Source of the DNA: Verrucomicrobiia bacterium
GTDB taxonomy: Bacteria > Verrucomicrobiota > Verrucomicrobiia > Limisphaerales > Pedosphaeraceae
Length of the DNA: 64,000 nt
Reading direction: 5' to 3'
Assembly: GCA_036268055.1 (NCBI GenBank)
Contig: DATAUW010000011.1
Span: forward strand, 62,001-126,000
Part shown: positions 25,001-33,733 of the stretch, piece by piece
Position numbering within the stretch: position 1 is the first letter of the stretch
Layout: every line of letters begins with the position of its first letter
Program-made: the position numbers and the translations under genes
The notes under the pieces: generated by a model
Seen by the model: the letters and a program-made list of their open reading frames with translations, nothing else
The model's database searches: none
What the model was told of the DNA's origin: nothing

Positions 25001-25714
25001 CCGGTCATAATCGGCGATCTCAAAACCGGCGCGCATGCCCGAATGGATCAGATATTCGCCGGACAACATTTTTTTAATGCCATTGATTTCCTGGTAAACG
25101 ATCGGCTTGCGCTGGCGCACGATGTCACTGCCGATTTGCAAAAGCAAATCGCCGTGGCCATCCGCCGTGATTTTATCCACCCCGGAGAACTCCAGCAAAA
25201 TTGCGCCGGCATCCGCGCCGGGCCGCAGGACAAAATCGTACTCGAGCTTTTGCTGGTTGCCGTAATAAACCAGATCAATGCCGGGATAAACTTCGTGATA
25301 CTTCACCTTGCCAAACGTCGGCGCGTCTGTGCGCCAGCCCGCGGAATCGCTGCCGATGAAATAATTCGCCTTGCCCGGCAACAGATCCATGCCTTCGAGC
25401 GTTGGATTCGCATTCGCGCCGCTCAGTCTGAGACGCACCAGATGGGCGGGCGCATTGGTGGTGCCACCGCGCAGGGTGAGCCACGTCTCATCGCGCGTGA
25501 ACAGAAGATTTCCATTTTGGCCATGCGCTAAAAATTGAATCGCGGGGTCCGCCTGGCCGATATTCGCTTCAAAACTGATCGGTAGATTTTGATACGTTTC
25601 GCGCGGTGACGCGGTGCCGGCCCTGGCGACCGTGAGTAAAAATGTAATGAAGAATAAGAAAAACCAATGGTTCTTTGGCAAAGCTTTCATGGGATGATTC
25701 GATTTGATTTTCAT
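22013..25714 (-). CDS. Giant exported beta-propeller protein (DUF7948, SBBP and BNR-type repeats)
   Basis: Secreted or surface protein of 1,233 residues. The ATG at 25714 (or 25690) gives a signal peptide, PKNHWFFLFFITFLLTVARA. A DUF7948-like N-terminal domain follows (FEANIGQADPAIQFLAHGQ, LPGKANYFIG, VYPGIDLVYYGNQQKLEYDF). Next come about seven SBBP repeats (pattern VYVVGSTTSMDFPLVNAYQ, FVTKMDTNGTVIYSTYLGG). A BNR/sortilin-like series (TTDGGNDWSVSNTGL, STNGGANWSITSSG) follows, and an Ig-like C-terminal domain ends VHFFADECDWTKTYIVTILP. Such proteins probably bind sugars or surfaces. The 53 residues upstream of 25714 look like spurious extension. It is divergent from the PQQ dehydrogenase gene. 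Confidence 0.9.
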   Translation of the reverse strand: MKIKSNHPMKALPKNHWFFLFFITFLLTVARAGTASPRETYQNLPISFEANIGQADPAIQFLAHGQNGNLLFTRDETWLTLRGGTTNAPAHLVRLRLSGANANPTLEGMDLLPGKANYFIGSDSAGWRTDAPTFGKVKYHEVYPGIDLVYYGNQQKLEYDFVLRPGADAGAILLEFSGVDKITADGHGDLLLQIGSDIVRQRKPIVYQEINGIKKMLSGEYLIHSGMRAGFEIADYDRTQPLVIDPVLTYAATFGGSAGNQAQGIALDFNENVYVVGSTTSMDFPLVNAYQTNFQGNQDVFVTKMDTNGTVIYSTYLGGGILNNINQASFGRAIAVNKMGNAYIAGFTEVTNFPVFHALQSTNGGICDAFVTELGTNGNTLVYSTYLGGELIDQANSIALDINGNAVVTGHTQSTHFPTTNAMQSVYGGNGDAFVAKLKSDGSGLIYSTYLGGNDSENNTSKTLIPFLSLATINLGGAVAVDFHGNAFVTGWTYSTNFPVLNAFQTTNNTDEVGFVAVAFLAEYDTNGALVYSTYFGDPGGDYVNAIGVDVNDNVVIAGSDYSGGLPVKNAAQSVFGGRGAGAVGDAFVAAFDYTGTNLIYCTYLGGSGDEQVNGIHVRPDDGAVSVTGFTDSANFPVLNGVQPTGQQTLFKTTDGGNDWSVSNTGLASSTVYSVLANPANPSVVYALTANGCFKSTNAGAGWFSVNNGLGPIFSPLVMQASGSTELALDPQHPDTLYAVSYGGIYKTTDGGANWNFLPLPISSIVQTVAVDPESSSIVYAGQYGQNLYKSIDGGNTWNAVTNGLNNFNISLVAVDPQNSSVLYTAVDNFSGFDLFRSTNGGANWSITSSGFAQGIVTAVAFAPGNSSNVFATVVSSITGNSVFCVSTNGGVSWTQPFESAGFGFTALAIASTSPSPSSPALAIAPSGAQEQLAWPLQFSLQATASLNPPHWTNVTASPTQLNGQNTLLISAAAGQAYYRLIGTNTSAATAPVIYMGTSASSGYGVLESFDNGASWSPAGPPGMAVNSLAVSPNNSAIVYQGVSGGRDAFVTTLTPSGQIYSSTYLGGSGTDQGTAIAGDTLNLFVTGSTLSSDFPTANGPLARAFDQLDGLKKFRISTDSNNVVQYIEVTLDGGQPCPEDSTNYIPRPGQKPLHVGDFLSQGIHFPYSKERTDATATGSVPGVDLNNGSLGSDDNYAELDGTTTEAGTFTVVVHFFADECDWTKTYIVTILP

Positions 25715-26061
25715 ACCGTTGGGATAACGACAGTGCCGCGACGCGTTTAAACGCGCGCTACGGACTATTGCCTGGTATGAGCGTTCCAGACCCCGGCAAC
25801 CACAGGAAGCAAACCATCCATGCCGGGCGGAATTTTCAGGAGAAACCATGTTGTGAAATCTAACAAAAGTCAATCATTTCCGATGTGCAAATGTTTTTCC
25901 TTCCGGTTTCGTCCTACCGTTTTCGGGGATACCACAAGGATTCTGAATTCTGTTAGTTTTACGCCGTCACACTCCATAACATCCTTGCGGACGACCCGTT
26001 TGAAAGCGCGGCGTCATCCGTCGAAGTTTGCGTCAATGGCGTGGGGCTATCGTATTTATTC
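25715..26061. other. Divergent intergenic region, 347 bases
   Basis: Separates the minus-strand propeller gene and the plus-strand PQQ dehydrogenase gene and must hold both promoters. I see no clear -35/-10 pair, operator palindrome or structured RNA in it. Confidence 0.5.
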
Positions 26062-28275
26062 ATGAAGAAAGATAATTTCAGCGGTTTTGGAGCGCGTTAT
26101 TTTTTGGGTGTTTTATTGCTAATTTGCGTCATCAGCGGCCCGAGCGCGCAGGCGCAAGAGGACGTGAACCCGCACAAAGTCTGGCGGCAATACGGCGGCG
26201 GGCCCGACCAATCCAAATACGTCGAGTTCACGCAAATCAATAAATCCAACGTCACGCAACTCGCCGTCGCGTGGTCGTTCGCCGCGGGCGATGGCGGTTA
26301 CATGTGGAACCCCATCGTCGTGGATGATGTCATGTATGTGCTCGGCAAGGATGAATCGCTGGTGGCGCTCAACGCGGAAACGGGCGCGAAGCTTTGGACC
26401 CGCACGAATCTTTCCGGCATCCACCGCACCGGCATCAATTATTGGGAAAGCAAAGATCGCAAGGATCGGCGGCTGCTTTACAGCCGGCACGACCGCTTGG
26501 AAGCGATTGATGCCCGGACGGGCGAATTGATTTTAAGTTTCGGCGATCAAGGCTCGGTTTCGCTCAAGGAGGGATTGGGCCGCGATGTCGCAACCGTTTT
26601 TCGCGAGCAAGGCACGAGCCCGGGACAGGTTTTTGAGAACCTGCTCCTGCTCGGTTCGTCGCCGGGAGAAGAATATTTTTCCGCGCCTGGCCACGTGCGC
26701 GCTTACGACGTCGTGACTGGAAAATTGGCCTGGATTTTTCACACGATTCCGTGGCCGGGAGAATTCGGTTACGAAACGTGGCCGACGAATGCCTATATTT
26801 ACGGCGGCGGTTGCAATGACTGGGGTGAAATCACCGTGGATGAAAAAAACGGCATCGCGTTCTTCCCTCTCGGCGCGCCGACTTATGATTATTACGGCGC
26901 TGACCGCACGGGCAATGATTTGTTCGGTGACTGCCTCATCGCGCTCGATGCCCGCACTGGCAAACGGCTGTGGCATTTTCAGGATGTGCACCATGATTTG
27001 TGGGACTACGATCTTTGCGCGGCACCGCAACTGATCACGGTGCAGCACGAAGGCAAAACCGTCGAAGCCGTCGCTATCGCTTGCAAGCAGGGCTTCCTGT
27101 TCGTGTTGGATCGCCACACTGGAAAACCTTTGTGGCCCGTGGAGGAACGCGCCGTTCCCGCGAGCAAGATGCCCGAGGAACATTCCTCACCCACGCAGCC
27201 AATTCCCACCGTCATCCCGCCCTTCACCCGGCAGAGTGTCTCGACGAACGACATCAATCCCTATTTCTCGCCAGAGAAAAAAGCCGAGTGGGTCAAGCGC
27301 ATCGCCGCCGCGCACACCGGACTTTTTGAACCGCTTTCCGACCAATACGAAACCATCGCCATGCCCGGCGCGGTTGGCGGCGCGAACCGTGGGAATACCG
27401 CCGCGGATCCCGAGCACGGCATCGTTTATGTAATCACGCAGGACCTTCCATCCGTTTACAAACTCAAATCCGAGCCGCCCATCCCCAGCGACACCCCCGG
27501 CACCGCTTCGACCAATGTGGCTCCGACACCACCGCCATCCGAAAATCCAGCCACCGCCGCGCACACGGTTTACACGCAATCGTGTATGCCGTGTCATGGC
27601 GAGGACATGGCGGGACGCGGCGCGATTCCTTCCATCATTGGTGTCGGCAAACGCATCAGTTATAGAGATTTCGCCAATACACTCGGCGTCGGCAAGGGCG
27701 TGATGCCCGCATTTCCGCATCTGGATCAACGCACGCTCGCGGGACTTTATACTTTGATCGGCGGCGATGCGCGCGCCGCGCGGCGCGGGAGAAATCGTTT
27801 GTCGTGGGCGGAGCGTTACCCGGCGGGTGTGAAAGGCCCGGCGCATAATTACAGCACGGGTTACGGCATGGAATATCCCGATCTGCTGGGGCCGCCGTGG
27901 TCTTCGATGGTGGCGTATGATTTGAACCAGGGCGTGATCAAGTGGCGCCGTCCACTAGGCCAGGATCCAAAAATTCCCGTGATAGACGGCAAGGAAACCG
28001 GCCTCGCCATCGGTTCGCAACGCAAGGGGATGATCGTGACTTCGACCGGATTGATCTTCAGCACCTGCCTCGACGGCCACGTTTACGCCTACGACACAAG
28101 CAACGGAAATAAATTGTGGAGCACTCCATTGCCGCGCAACCCGGAAGGTTTGCCCGCGATGTATGAGGTGAACGGACGCGAATATCTGGTGATTTGTGAC
28201 ATGGGCAAAGTGATTGACGCGGACCAGGCCAGAACGATTGCGCCGGGCTACATCGTTTACGCGCTGCCAAAGTGA
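26062..28275 (+). CDS. PQQ-dependent dehydrogenase with internal cytochrome c domain
   Basis: Periplasmic quinoprotein of 737 residues (ATG at 26062 gives a signal peptide ending SAQAQED) that would oxidise an alcohol or sugar. Propeller repeats with the W-docking pattern are clear (ALNAETGAKLWTR, ALDARTGKRLWHF, AYDTSNGNKLWSTPL). Near residue 507 a haem c site CMPCH opens a cytochrome domain of about 75 residues with Met near GVMPAFP. The propeller resumes afterwards at PWSSMVAYDLNQGVIKWRRP, so the cytochrome is inserted rather than terminal. It resembles membrane glucose dehydrogenase-type enzymes without their membrane anchor. It heads a three-gene plus-strand set. Confidence 0.92.
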   Translation: MKKDNFSGFGARYFLGVLLLICVISGPSAQAQEDVNPHKVWRQYGGGPDQSKYVEFTQINKSNVTQLAVAWSFAAGDGGYMWNPIVVDDVMYVLGKDESLVALNAETGAKLWTRTNLSGIHRTGINYWESKDRKDRRLLYSRHDRLEAIDARTGELILSFGDQGSVSLKEGLGRDVATVFREQGTSPGQVFENLLLLGSSPGEEYFSAPGHVRAYDVVTGKLAWIFHTIPWPGEFGYETWPTNAYIYGGGCNDWGEITVDEKNGIAFFPLGAPTYDYYGADRTGNDLFGDCLIALDARTGKRLWHFQDVHHDLWDYDLCAAPQLITVQHEGKTVEAVAIACKQGFLFVLDRHTGKPLWPVEERAVPASKMPEEHSSPTQPIPTVIPPFTRQSVSTNDINPYFSPEKKAEWVKRIAAAHTGLFEPLSDQYETIAMPGAVGGANRGNTAADPEHGIVYVITQDLPSVYKLKSEPPIPSDTPGTASTNVAPTPPPSENPATAAHTVYTQSCMPCHGEDMAGRGAIPSIIGVGKRISYRDFANTLGVGKGVMPAFPHLDQRTLAGLYTLIGGDARAARRGRNRLSWAERYPAGVKGPAHNYSTGYGMEYPDLLGPPWSSMVAYDLNQGVIKWRRPLGQDPKIPVIDGKETGLAIGSQRKGMIVTSTGLIFSTCLDGHVYAYDTSNGNKLWSTPLPRNPEGLPAMYEVNGREYLVICDMGKVIDADQARTIAPGYIVYALPK

Positions 28276-28315
28276 ACGAAAAAATTTGCGCATTACAACC
28301 AGCTAAAAAATAGTT

Positions 28316-29230
28316 ATGAAAAGAAGAGACTTCATTTTTAACACGACGCGGCTCGCGGTGGCGGCGTCGCTCGCGCCGGCGATTTTAACTCGCGCCTCCG
28401 CGCGCGAAGCGCAGGACAAGCTGAATCGCATCGCGATGGGCACTTTGATTTTCCGTTATCAGTTCAAGCAGACCAAGCCCAGGGAAATGCCCGTCATCAA
28501 AAATGAGCTGACCTTGCTCGATGTGCCTGAGTTTTACCGCGACAAATTCGGCATCCGCAAAATCGAATTCTGGAACGAGCATTTTGAATCGCTCGAACCG
28601 GATTACCTCGCGAAGTTAAAAGGAAAAATCAAGGCCGCGGGTTCGCAGTTGGTGGACGTGCAGATTGATCGCATCTCCTACGACCTCGCATCGGAAAATG
28701 AAGAAACGCGCTTGAAGAGCATCAAGGACGTGAAGCAATGGATGGATGCGGTGTCGTTTCTCGGTTCGGAGTGCATCCGCGTCAATCCCGGCCGGCCGCG
28801 CGGGTCGGTGGACAAAAGCATCGAGTCGCTGAAAGAGTTGAACGCCTACGCCAGAAATAAAAACCTGATCATCATCACCGCGAATCATTTCGGGCTCGAG
28901 ATGGATCCCGATAAACATGTGCGCATCGCAAAAGAAGCGGGCGTTCACACCGAACCGGATTTTGGAAATTATCCACACGACGCCACGTTGCTCCCCAAGC
29001 TGGAAAAAATTGTTCCCTACGCGTTCATCGTCTCGGCCAAGGTGGATGAGTTCAACAGCAACATAGAACATATTTCCTACGACTTCGACAGTTGCGTGCG
29101 GCTGTGCGAAAAGCTCGGTTTCAGGGGCGATTACATGGTGGCGCAATGGAGCGCAAAATTTCAGGACATAGATTACGACAAAGTCGCCAACTGGGTCATC
29201 TCCCACATCAAAGAAAACATCAGCGCATAA
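28316..29230 (+). CDS. Exported sugar phosphate isomerase/epimerase-like TIM-barrel protein
   Basis: A 304-residue protein whose N-terminus MKRRDFIFNTTRLAVAASLA has an RR-x-F Tat-type signal, cut near TRASA. The mature part is a xylose-isomerase-like TIM barrel (AP endonuclease 2 superfamily). RKIEFWNEHF, CIRVNPGRPRGS, IIITANHFGLEMDPD and EPDFGNYPHD match the positions of metal and substrate residues in sugar epimerases, with Glu, His and Asp visible. It starts 40 bases after the PQQ dehydrogenase. In related bacteria such proteins act on keto-sugars made by periplasmic oxidation, which would fit here, but the substrate is unknown. Confidence 0.87.
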   Translation: MKRRDFIFNTTRLAVAASLAPAILTRASAREAQDKLNRIAMGTLIFRYQFKQTKPREMPVIKNELTLLDVPEFYRDKFGIRKIEFWNEHFESLEPDYLAKLKGKIKAAGSQLVDVQIDRISYDLASENEETRLKSIKDVKQWMDAVSFLGSECIRVNPGRPRGSVDKSIESLKELNAYARNKNLIIITANHFGLEMDPDKHVRIAKEAGVHTEPDFGNYPHDATLLPKLEKIVPYAFIVSAKVDEFNSNIEHISYDFDSCVRLCEKLGFRGDYMVAQWSAKFQDIDYDKVANWVISHIKENISA

Positions 29231-29235
29231 ATTTC

Positions 29236-31200
29236 ATGAAAAAAACTATTTTGACGGCGGTGCTGCTGTCGGCAGTTCAAACTCTATGCGCACAGACGGC
29301 ATCGAACGATTTCACCGGCACCGGCTTGACGTTCAAGCCGGATTACAGCTTTACGGGGTCGAGCCTGGATGGCTGGCACGTCCTGGGAAAAACCGAGTGG
29401 CATGCGGACAACGGCGAGTTGGTCGGCACGGCAAAAACCGGCAGCGGCGGCTTGCTGGTGCTGAATCATTCGTATCAGGACGTGGGTGAACACGTCTCAT
29501 TCAAATGTGCGGACGGCGCGCAGGTCGGGCTCGTTTGCCGTTTGGAAAAAACCGACACGGGCTTCAAGGGCATTTTAGTTTCGATCAAGGACGGAGAAAT
29601 TATTTCAGACGGGGCCACATTCGATGCTGACGGAAATTTGCTCGAGCGACAAGACTTGCGCGGCATCGGAAATTATCCGCTGGTGCGCGTGCCGCCGCCG
29701 GGCGCGACGAATTCGCCCGCGCGCGGCGAGGGCCGCAGAAACCGCGAACGGCGCGGGTCGGACGCCAAATCAGATTTGCCGCTCAAGCATCCCGACATGT
29801 CGTATCACTCAAATGAATGGAATCAGGTCGAGTTTTTCATGGATGCGAGCATCATCCGTTGCTTCCTGAATGACGGCGCGCCGGCGGCGATAGGTGCGAT
29901 GGACGATTCACCCAGTCATTACGGGCCGTTGGCGTTGTATGTGGCGGGCGGCGAAGTGCGCTTCAAGGATTTCAAATGCAAAGACCTTTCGTTGCGCGAG
30001 ACGCCGCTGGAGACGACCTCGCCGCGCTTCCGCGTGCAACGCATCAGCGACATGTATTATTCGTGGGGCGTCGGCGCGGGCGATTTCAATCACGATGGCG
30101 TGATGGACATCGTGGCCGGGCCTTATATTTATTACGGCCCGCAGTTCACCAGTTACCGCGAGATTTTTCCGGCGGTCGCATTCAATCCCTCGAAGGAATT
30201 CACCGATGTGAATTGCGAATACACTTTTGATTTCAATCACGATGGTTGGACGGATATTTTGACCGGGCCGCCGAACGCCATTCTCTATATGAATCCGAAA
30301 GGCGAATCGCGGCGCTGGGACAAATATTTGGTCGTGCCCTCCATCCAAAGCGAAATCACAGTGTTCAAGGACATTGACAGGTCGGGAATTCCCGCGCTGA
30401 TTTTTTGCGCGAATGGCATGGTGCGTTATGCGAAGCCCGATCCCGCGAACCCTACGAAGCCGTGGGTGCAACACAATGTTTCCGAGGCGGGACTCGCGCT
30501 CGGGCACGGCCTGGGCGTGGGAGATATTAATGGCGACGGACGAATGGATATTCTCAACCCGAATGGCTGGTGGGAACAACCGGCGGATTTAAGCGCGCCG
30601 GGACCGTGGAAATTTCATCCGGTGGCGTTTGGGCGATACGCGCATCATGGCATTGTGGCTGGTGGCGCGGTGATGGGAGTTTACGATGTCAATGGTGACG
30701 GCCTGAACGATGTGGTCACGAGCTTGAACGCGCATGGTTTTGGGCTGGCGTGGTTCGAGCAAAAGCGCGACGCGAGCGGAAATATTTCCTTCGTGCGCCA
30801 CATGATTTGCGATGATTACGAAGCGGAGAACGCGGGCGGCGTGACGTTCTCGGAAGCGCACGGCTCGACGTTTGCCGATATTGACGGCGATGGCATTCCT
30901 GATTTCATTGTCGGTAAACGCTACTGGTCGCACCTTGACGATTCTTTCGATCCCGATCCCTACGGCGACCCGGTGTTGTATTGCTATCGCACCGTGCGGA
31001 ATCGTTACGCGCCGGGTGGGGCGGAGTTCGTGCCGGAGTTAATTCATAATCGCTCCGGCGCTGGCTCGGATATTCTCGCGGTGGATTTGAAGGGAGACGG
31101 CGCAATGGACGTCGTCACGTCAACCGACCGCGGGACATTTATTTTTTGGAACGAAGGGAAGAAAACAACAACGCAAAAGACCCAATCTCTCGATCGTTGA
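29236..31200 (+). CDS. Secreted DUF1080-like plus FG-GAP/VCBS repeat protein
   Basis: A 654-residue exported protein from the ATG at 29236, five bases after the isomerase stop; the signal peptide is MKKTILTAVLLSAVQTLCAQ. Residues about 25-270 are a concanavalin-like fold of the DUF1080 (3-keto-disaccharide hydrolase) type, with FTGSSLDGWHVLGKTEWHAD and YHSNEWNQVEFFMDASIIRC. The second half has at least four FG-GAP/VCBS repeats with calcium-type loops: GDFNHDGVMDIVAG, DFNHDGWTDILTG, GDINGDGRMDILNPNG, DVNGDGLNDVVTS, DIDGDGIPDFIVG. These usually form a beta-propeller. Adjacency to the PQQ enzyme suggests extracellular or periplasmic glycan handling. Confidence 0.88.
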   Translation: MKKTILTAVLLSAVQTLCAQTASNDFTGTGLTFKPDYSFTGSSLDGWHVLGKTEWHADNGELVGTAKTGSGGLLVLNHSYQDVGEHVSFKCADGAQVGLVCRLEKTDTGFKGILVSIKDGEIISDGATFDADGNLLERQDLRGIGNYPLVRVPPPGATNSPARGEGRRNRERRGSDAKSDLPLKHPDMSYHSNEWNQVEFFMDASIIRCFLNDGAPAAIGAMDDSPSHYGPLALYVAGGEVRFKDFKCKDLSLRETPLETTSPRFRVQRISDMYYSWGVGAGDFNHDGVMDIVAGPYIYYGPQFTSYREIFPAVAFNPSKEFTDVNCEYTFDFNHDGWTDILTGPPNAILYMNPKGESRRWDKYLVVPSIQSEITVFKDIDRSGIPALIFCANGMVRYAKPDPANPTKPWVQHNVSEAGLALGHGLGVGDINGDGRMDILNPNGWWEQPADLSAPGPWKFHPVAFGRYAHHGIVAGGAVMGVYDVNGDGLNDVVTSLNAHGFGLAWFEQKRDASGNISFVRHMICDDYEAENAGGVTFSEAHGSTFADIDGDGIPDFIVGKRYWSHLDDSFDPDPYGDPVLYCYRTVRNRYAPGGAEFVPELIHNRSGAGSDILAVDLKGDGAMDVVTSTDRGTFIFWNEGKKTTTQKTQSLDR

Positions 31201-31213
31201 AAGTATCTTCCCT

Positions 31214-31267
31214 CAATTAGGTCATCGCCTAATTGTTGCGGCCATGGTTGCGGTTAGCCGCAACCAT
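31214..31267. terminator. Paired hairpins between convergent genes
   Basis: CAATTAGG/CCTAATTG at 31214-31235 and ATGGTTGCGG/CCGCAACCAT at 31244-31267, the second inside the 3' end of the minus-strand gene. They lack a good T-tract, so factor-independent termination is uncertain. Confidence 0.45.
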
Positions 31268-31633
31268 CGTTGTATGTTCAGCCTCATCCACACCTTCCTG
31301 GACGGTTTGTGATTCGACCTCATCATCGGTGGGCAGGAATTTTTTTGCCATCTTGCCGCGCGAAGTCGGCGGCGCACCCATGCCACTGGCCACGATGCCC
31401 GAATCATCCGCCGGCGCATCGGCCGAGTCGGAGCCGAGCAATTCTTTTTTCGCCTGTTCACGGTCAGACTCAATGACGTGATGGGAATCGCGGCCGGAAA
31501 TGACCGCCAATTCACGGGCGCGTTTCTCGATCATTCCCATCGTGACCGGTGAACTGGTGATAGTGCCATGACCGTGCACACGCTCCGCCGCTTCCGGCAC
31601 GCGCGAATCTTTTTCAATATTGGATCTTTTCAT
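31229..31633 (-). CDS. Small DUF2934-like protein
   Basis: A 134-residue hydrophilic protein, ATG at 31633. A central segment MIEKRARELAVISGRDSHHV followed by SDREQAKKELLG resembles the DUF2934 pattern (helix with R-A-x-E/L then GR and a second acidic helix). The flanks are disordered: an N-terminus with RVPEAAERVHGHGTITSS and an Asp/Ser/Met-rich tail. No signal peptide is seen. Its role is unknown. It is convergent with the FG-GAP gene and divergent from the efflux pump gene. The DUF2934 call rests on a short motif. Confidence 0.65.
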   Translation of the reverse strand: MKRSNIEKDSRVPEAAERVHGHGTITSSPVTMGMIEKRARELAVISGRDSHHVIESDREQAKKELLGSDSADAPADDSGIVASGMGAPPTSRGKMAKKFLPTDDEVESQTVQEGVDEAEHTTMVAANRNHGRNN

Positions 31634-31777
31634 AAGTCAATCTTGAGCAGCGTGTGTGCCGGAAGAAACTCGTTGATGGAACGGGGTGGGCTTGTCGGCT
31701 GCGTGCATTTCGCGAATCCGCGAATGCAAATCGCGGCGGAATGTATTGTGTTTTAAATTTTTGTTGCGGTTAGGTTC

Positions 31778-33289
31778 GTGTTAGAATGCGCAGCAAGTTC
31801 TTATGGGCAACTCATTTCTTTACTGATTCGCTTGGCTAAAAAAACTTCCTCACACGTTCCGGCGGCGACGGCGTCAACAGCGTCGGCCTCGGGCCGGCGC
31901 CTCTTGCCGTGGCTGGTGGCCGTCGCGTTTTTCATGGAGTCGCTGGACACGACGATTCTGAACACCGCCGTGCCAGTGGTGTCCGCGGCGCTGAACGTGA
32001 CCGTGTTAAGCATGAAAGCTGTGCTCGCAAGTTACACATTGAGCCTGGCGGTTTTTATTCCGATCAGCGGCTGGATGGCCGATCGGTTCGGGACGCGCCG
32101 GGTGTTTGCGGCGGCCATCGGTCTATTCACGCTGGCGTCAGCGTTGTGCGGTATTTCGGGCAATATTCATTTGATGGTGGCCTGCCGGGTCGTGCAAGGT
32201 TGCGGCGGCGCGATGATGGTTCCGGTGGGCCGGTTGACGCTCGTGCGGACATTTGCAAAATCGGAATTGGTCGGCGCGATGAGTTTCGTCGCGATTCCCG
32301 CGCTCGTGGGACCGATGCTTGGGCCGATCGCGGGCGGCCTCATCGTCGGCTATTTGCACTGGCGATTTATTTTCTTCGTGAATATTCCCATCGGAATCGT
32401 TGGCCTCGTCATGGTCTATCTGCACCTGCCGAATTATCGCGAGGCGAAAACCCATCCGCTGGACATCGTCGGATTAATTTTATTCGGCTCGGGAATCGCC
32501 CTGTTGTCGTACGTGCTCGAGATTTTTGGCGAGCATGAATTGAGCAATCGCGAAATCACTTCGCTGCTGGGAATTTCGCTGGCGTTGATCGCGGGGTATG
32601 GAGTCCACTCGACGCGCACGGAGTTTCCGCTGCTGCGGATGGCGCTGTTTCAAATCCGCACCTTTCGGACCGCCTGTGTGGGAAGTTTTTTCACGCGTCT
32701 CGGACTCGGTGGCGTGCCGTTCCTCCTCCCGCTGCTTTATCAAGTCGGGCTCGGTTACACGCCGGTGCAATCCGGCCTGTTGATCATGCCGCAAGCCATC
32801 GCGGCGATGAGCACGAAAATTTTCACCACGCGCGTGCTGACGCGCTTGGGTTATCGCGGCTTGCTCGTCTCGAACACCGTGATCCTCGGCGTGCTGTTGC
32901 TGCTCTTCGCCACGATTCATGTGGGAACGCCGGTGTGGACGATCGTGTTGCTGGCCTTTTGTTATGGCGCCTTCACGTCACTGCAATACACGTGCATGAA
33001 TACGCTCGTCTATTCGGACATCACGGAACCGCAGACGAGCAATGCCAGTTCCATCGCGAGCACGGTGCAGCAAATGTCCATCAGCTTCGGCGTGGCAACG
33101 GCGGGTTTGGCGGCGGCATTGCTGGTCCCGCCGAGCCTGCACTCGGATCCGCCCGCGATGCTGCATGGAATTCATGTGACCTTCATTTTGCTGGGAGGAT
33201 TCACGATCTTATCCACGATGGTCTTCAGCAAATTAAAACCGGGTGATGGCCAGAATGTGAGCCAGCATAGAGTTTTGCATACGGGCTAG
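31778..33289 (+). CDS. DHA2 family multidrug efflux MFS transporter (EmrB/QacA type)
   Basis: Inner-membrane drug:proton antiporter of about 500 residues with 14 predicted helices. The first-helix motif is FFMESLDTTILNTAVPVVSA, in which the membrane Asp is typical of DHA2 pumps. Motif A reads GWMADRFGTRRVFAAAIG and motif C ALVGPMLGPIAGGLIVG. The start is unsure: a GTG at 31778 gives a hydrophobic extra segment, whereas a TTG at 31832 would give the more usual MAKKTSSHVP start. No periplasmic adaptor (EmrA-like) is adjacent, so it may work alone. Substrate is unknown. Confidence 0.9.
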   Translation: MLECAASSYGQLISLLIRLAKKTSSHVPAATASTASASGRRLLPWLVAVAFFMESLDTTILNTAVPVVSAALNVTVLSMKAVLASYTLSLAVFIPISGWMADRFGTRRVFAAAIGLFTLASALCGISGNIHLMVACRVVQGCGGAMMVPVGRLTLVRTFAKSELVGAMSFVAIPALVGPMLGPIAGGLIVGYLHWRFIFFVNIPIGIVGLVMVYLHLPNYREAKTHPLDIVGLILFGSGIALLSYVLEIFGEHELSNREITSLLGISLALIAGYGVHSTRTEFPLLRMALFQIRTFRTACVGSFFTRLGLGGVPFLLPLLYQVGLGYTPVQSGLLIMPQAIAAMSTKIFTTRVLTRLGYRGLLVSNTVILGVLLLLFATIHVGTPVWTIVLLAFCYGAFTSLQYTCMNTLVYSDITEPQTSNASSIASTVQQMSISFGVATAGLAAALLVPPSLHSDPPAMLHGIHVTFILLGGFTILSTMVFSKLKPGDGQNVSQHRVLHTG

Positions 33290-33733
33290 CGCAAATGTTT
33301 TTTTCATCTGGTTTTCACATCAAGAACACCCCCACCCCCGCAACTGAGTTGCAGGAGAGGGAGAAGAATTAATTCGCGTGGGCGCAGAGCCGTTTGCCAG
33401 CAATATGTGATTGTTAGATGCGACCGGACACGCGCGAACCGCGCGGCATTTCCACCGCCGCAGTTCTTTCCGCTTGCCCATTTCGCCCGCCCGAGCGCTC
33501 GTAAAAATACTTATATAAATATTAAACGAAGTTCTTGCATATTTTATTTCCATTGCTAGATTTATTAATAATTATGAAATCCTTTGTGAAAGCCTGCGCG
33601 CTGATTGCCTGCACGGGTGGCTAGCAACGATTCCACATTTCCCGCCGGGATTCTTTATCAGCGAAAACCATTACGTTTAAAACTCAGAGTGACGTTCAAA
33701 CCAGTCCGTTTAAATCCGAAAACTGCTTCCCGT
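33290..33733. other. 444-base intergenic region with a truncated start
   Basis: Lies before the giant surface gene. The ORF at 33574-33624 is described separately. The A/T-rich stretch at 33505-33575 is promoter-like. The rest contains no gene, and the longer in-frame extension upstream of 33734 has no signal peptide. Confidence 0.5.
33574..33624 (+). other. 16-codon ORF, possible leader or gene remnant
   Basis: ATG to TAG encoding MKSFVKACALIACTGG, which looks like the start of a signal peptide cut short by a stop. It is preceded by TTGCAT, a 16-base spacer and TAGATT. It may be a remnant of a lost exported protein or a leader peptide for the surface gene 110 bases downstream. Confidence 0.35.
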
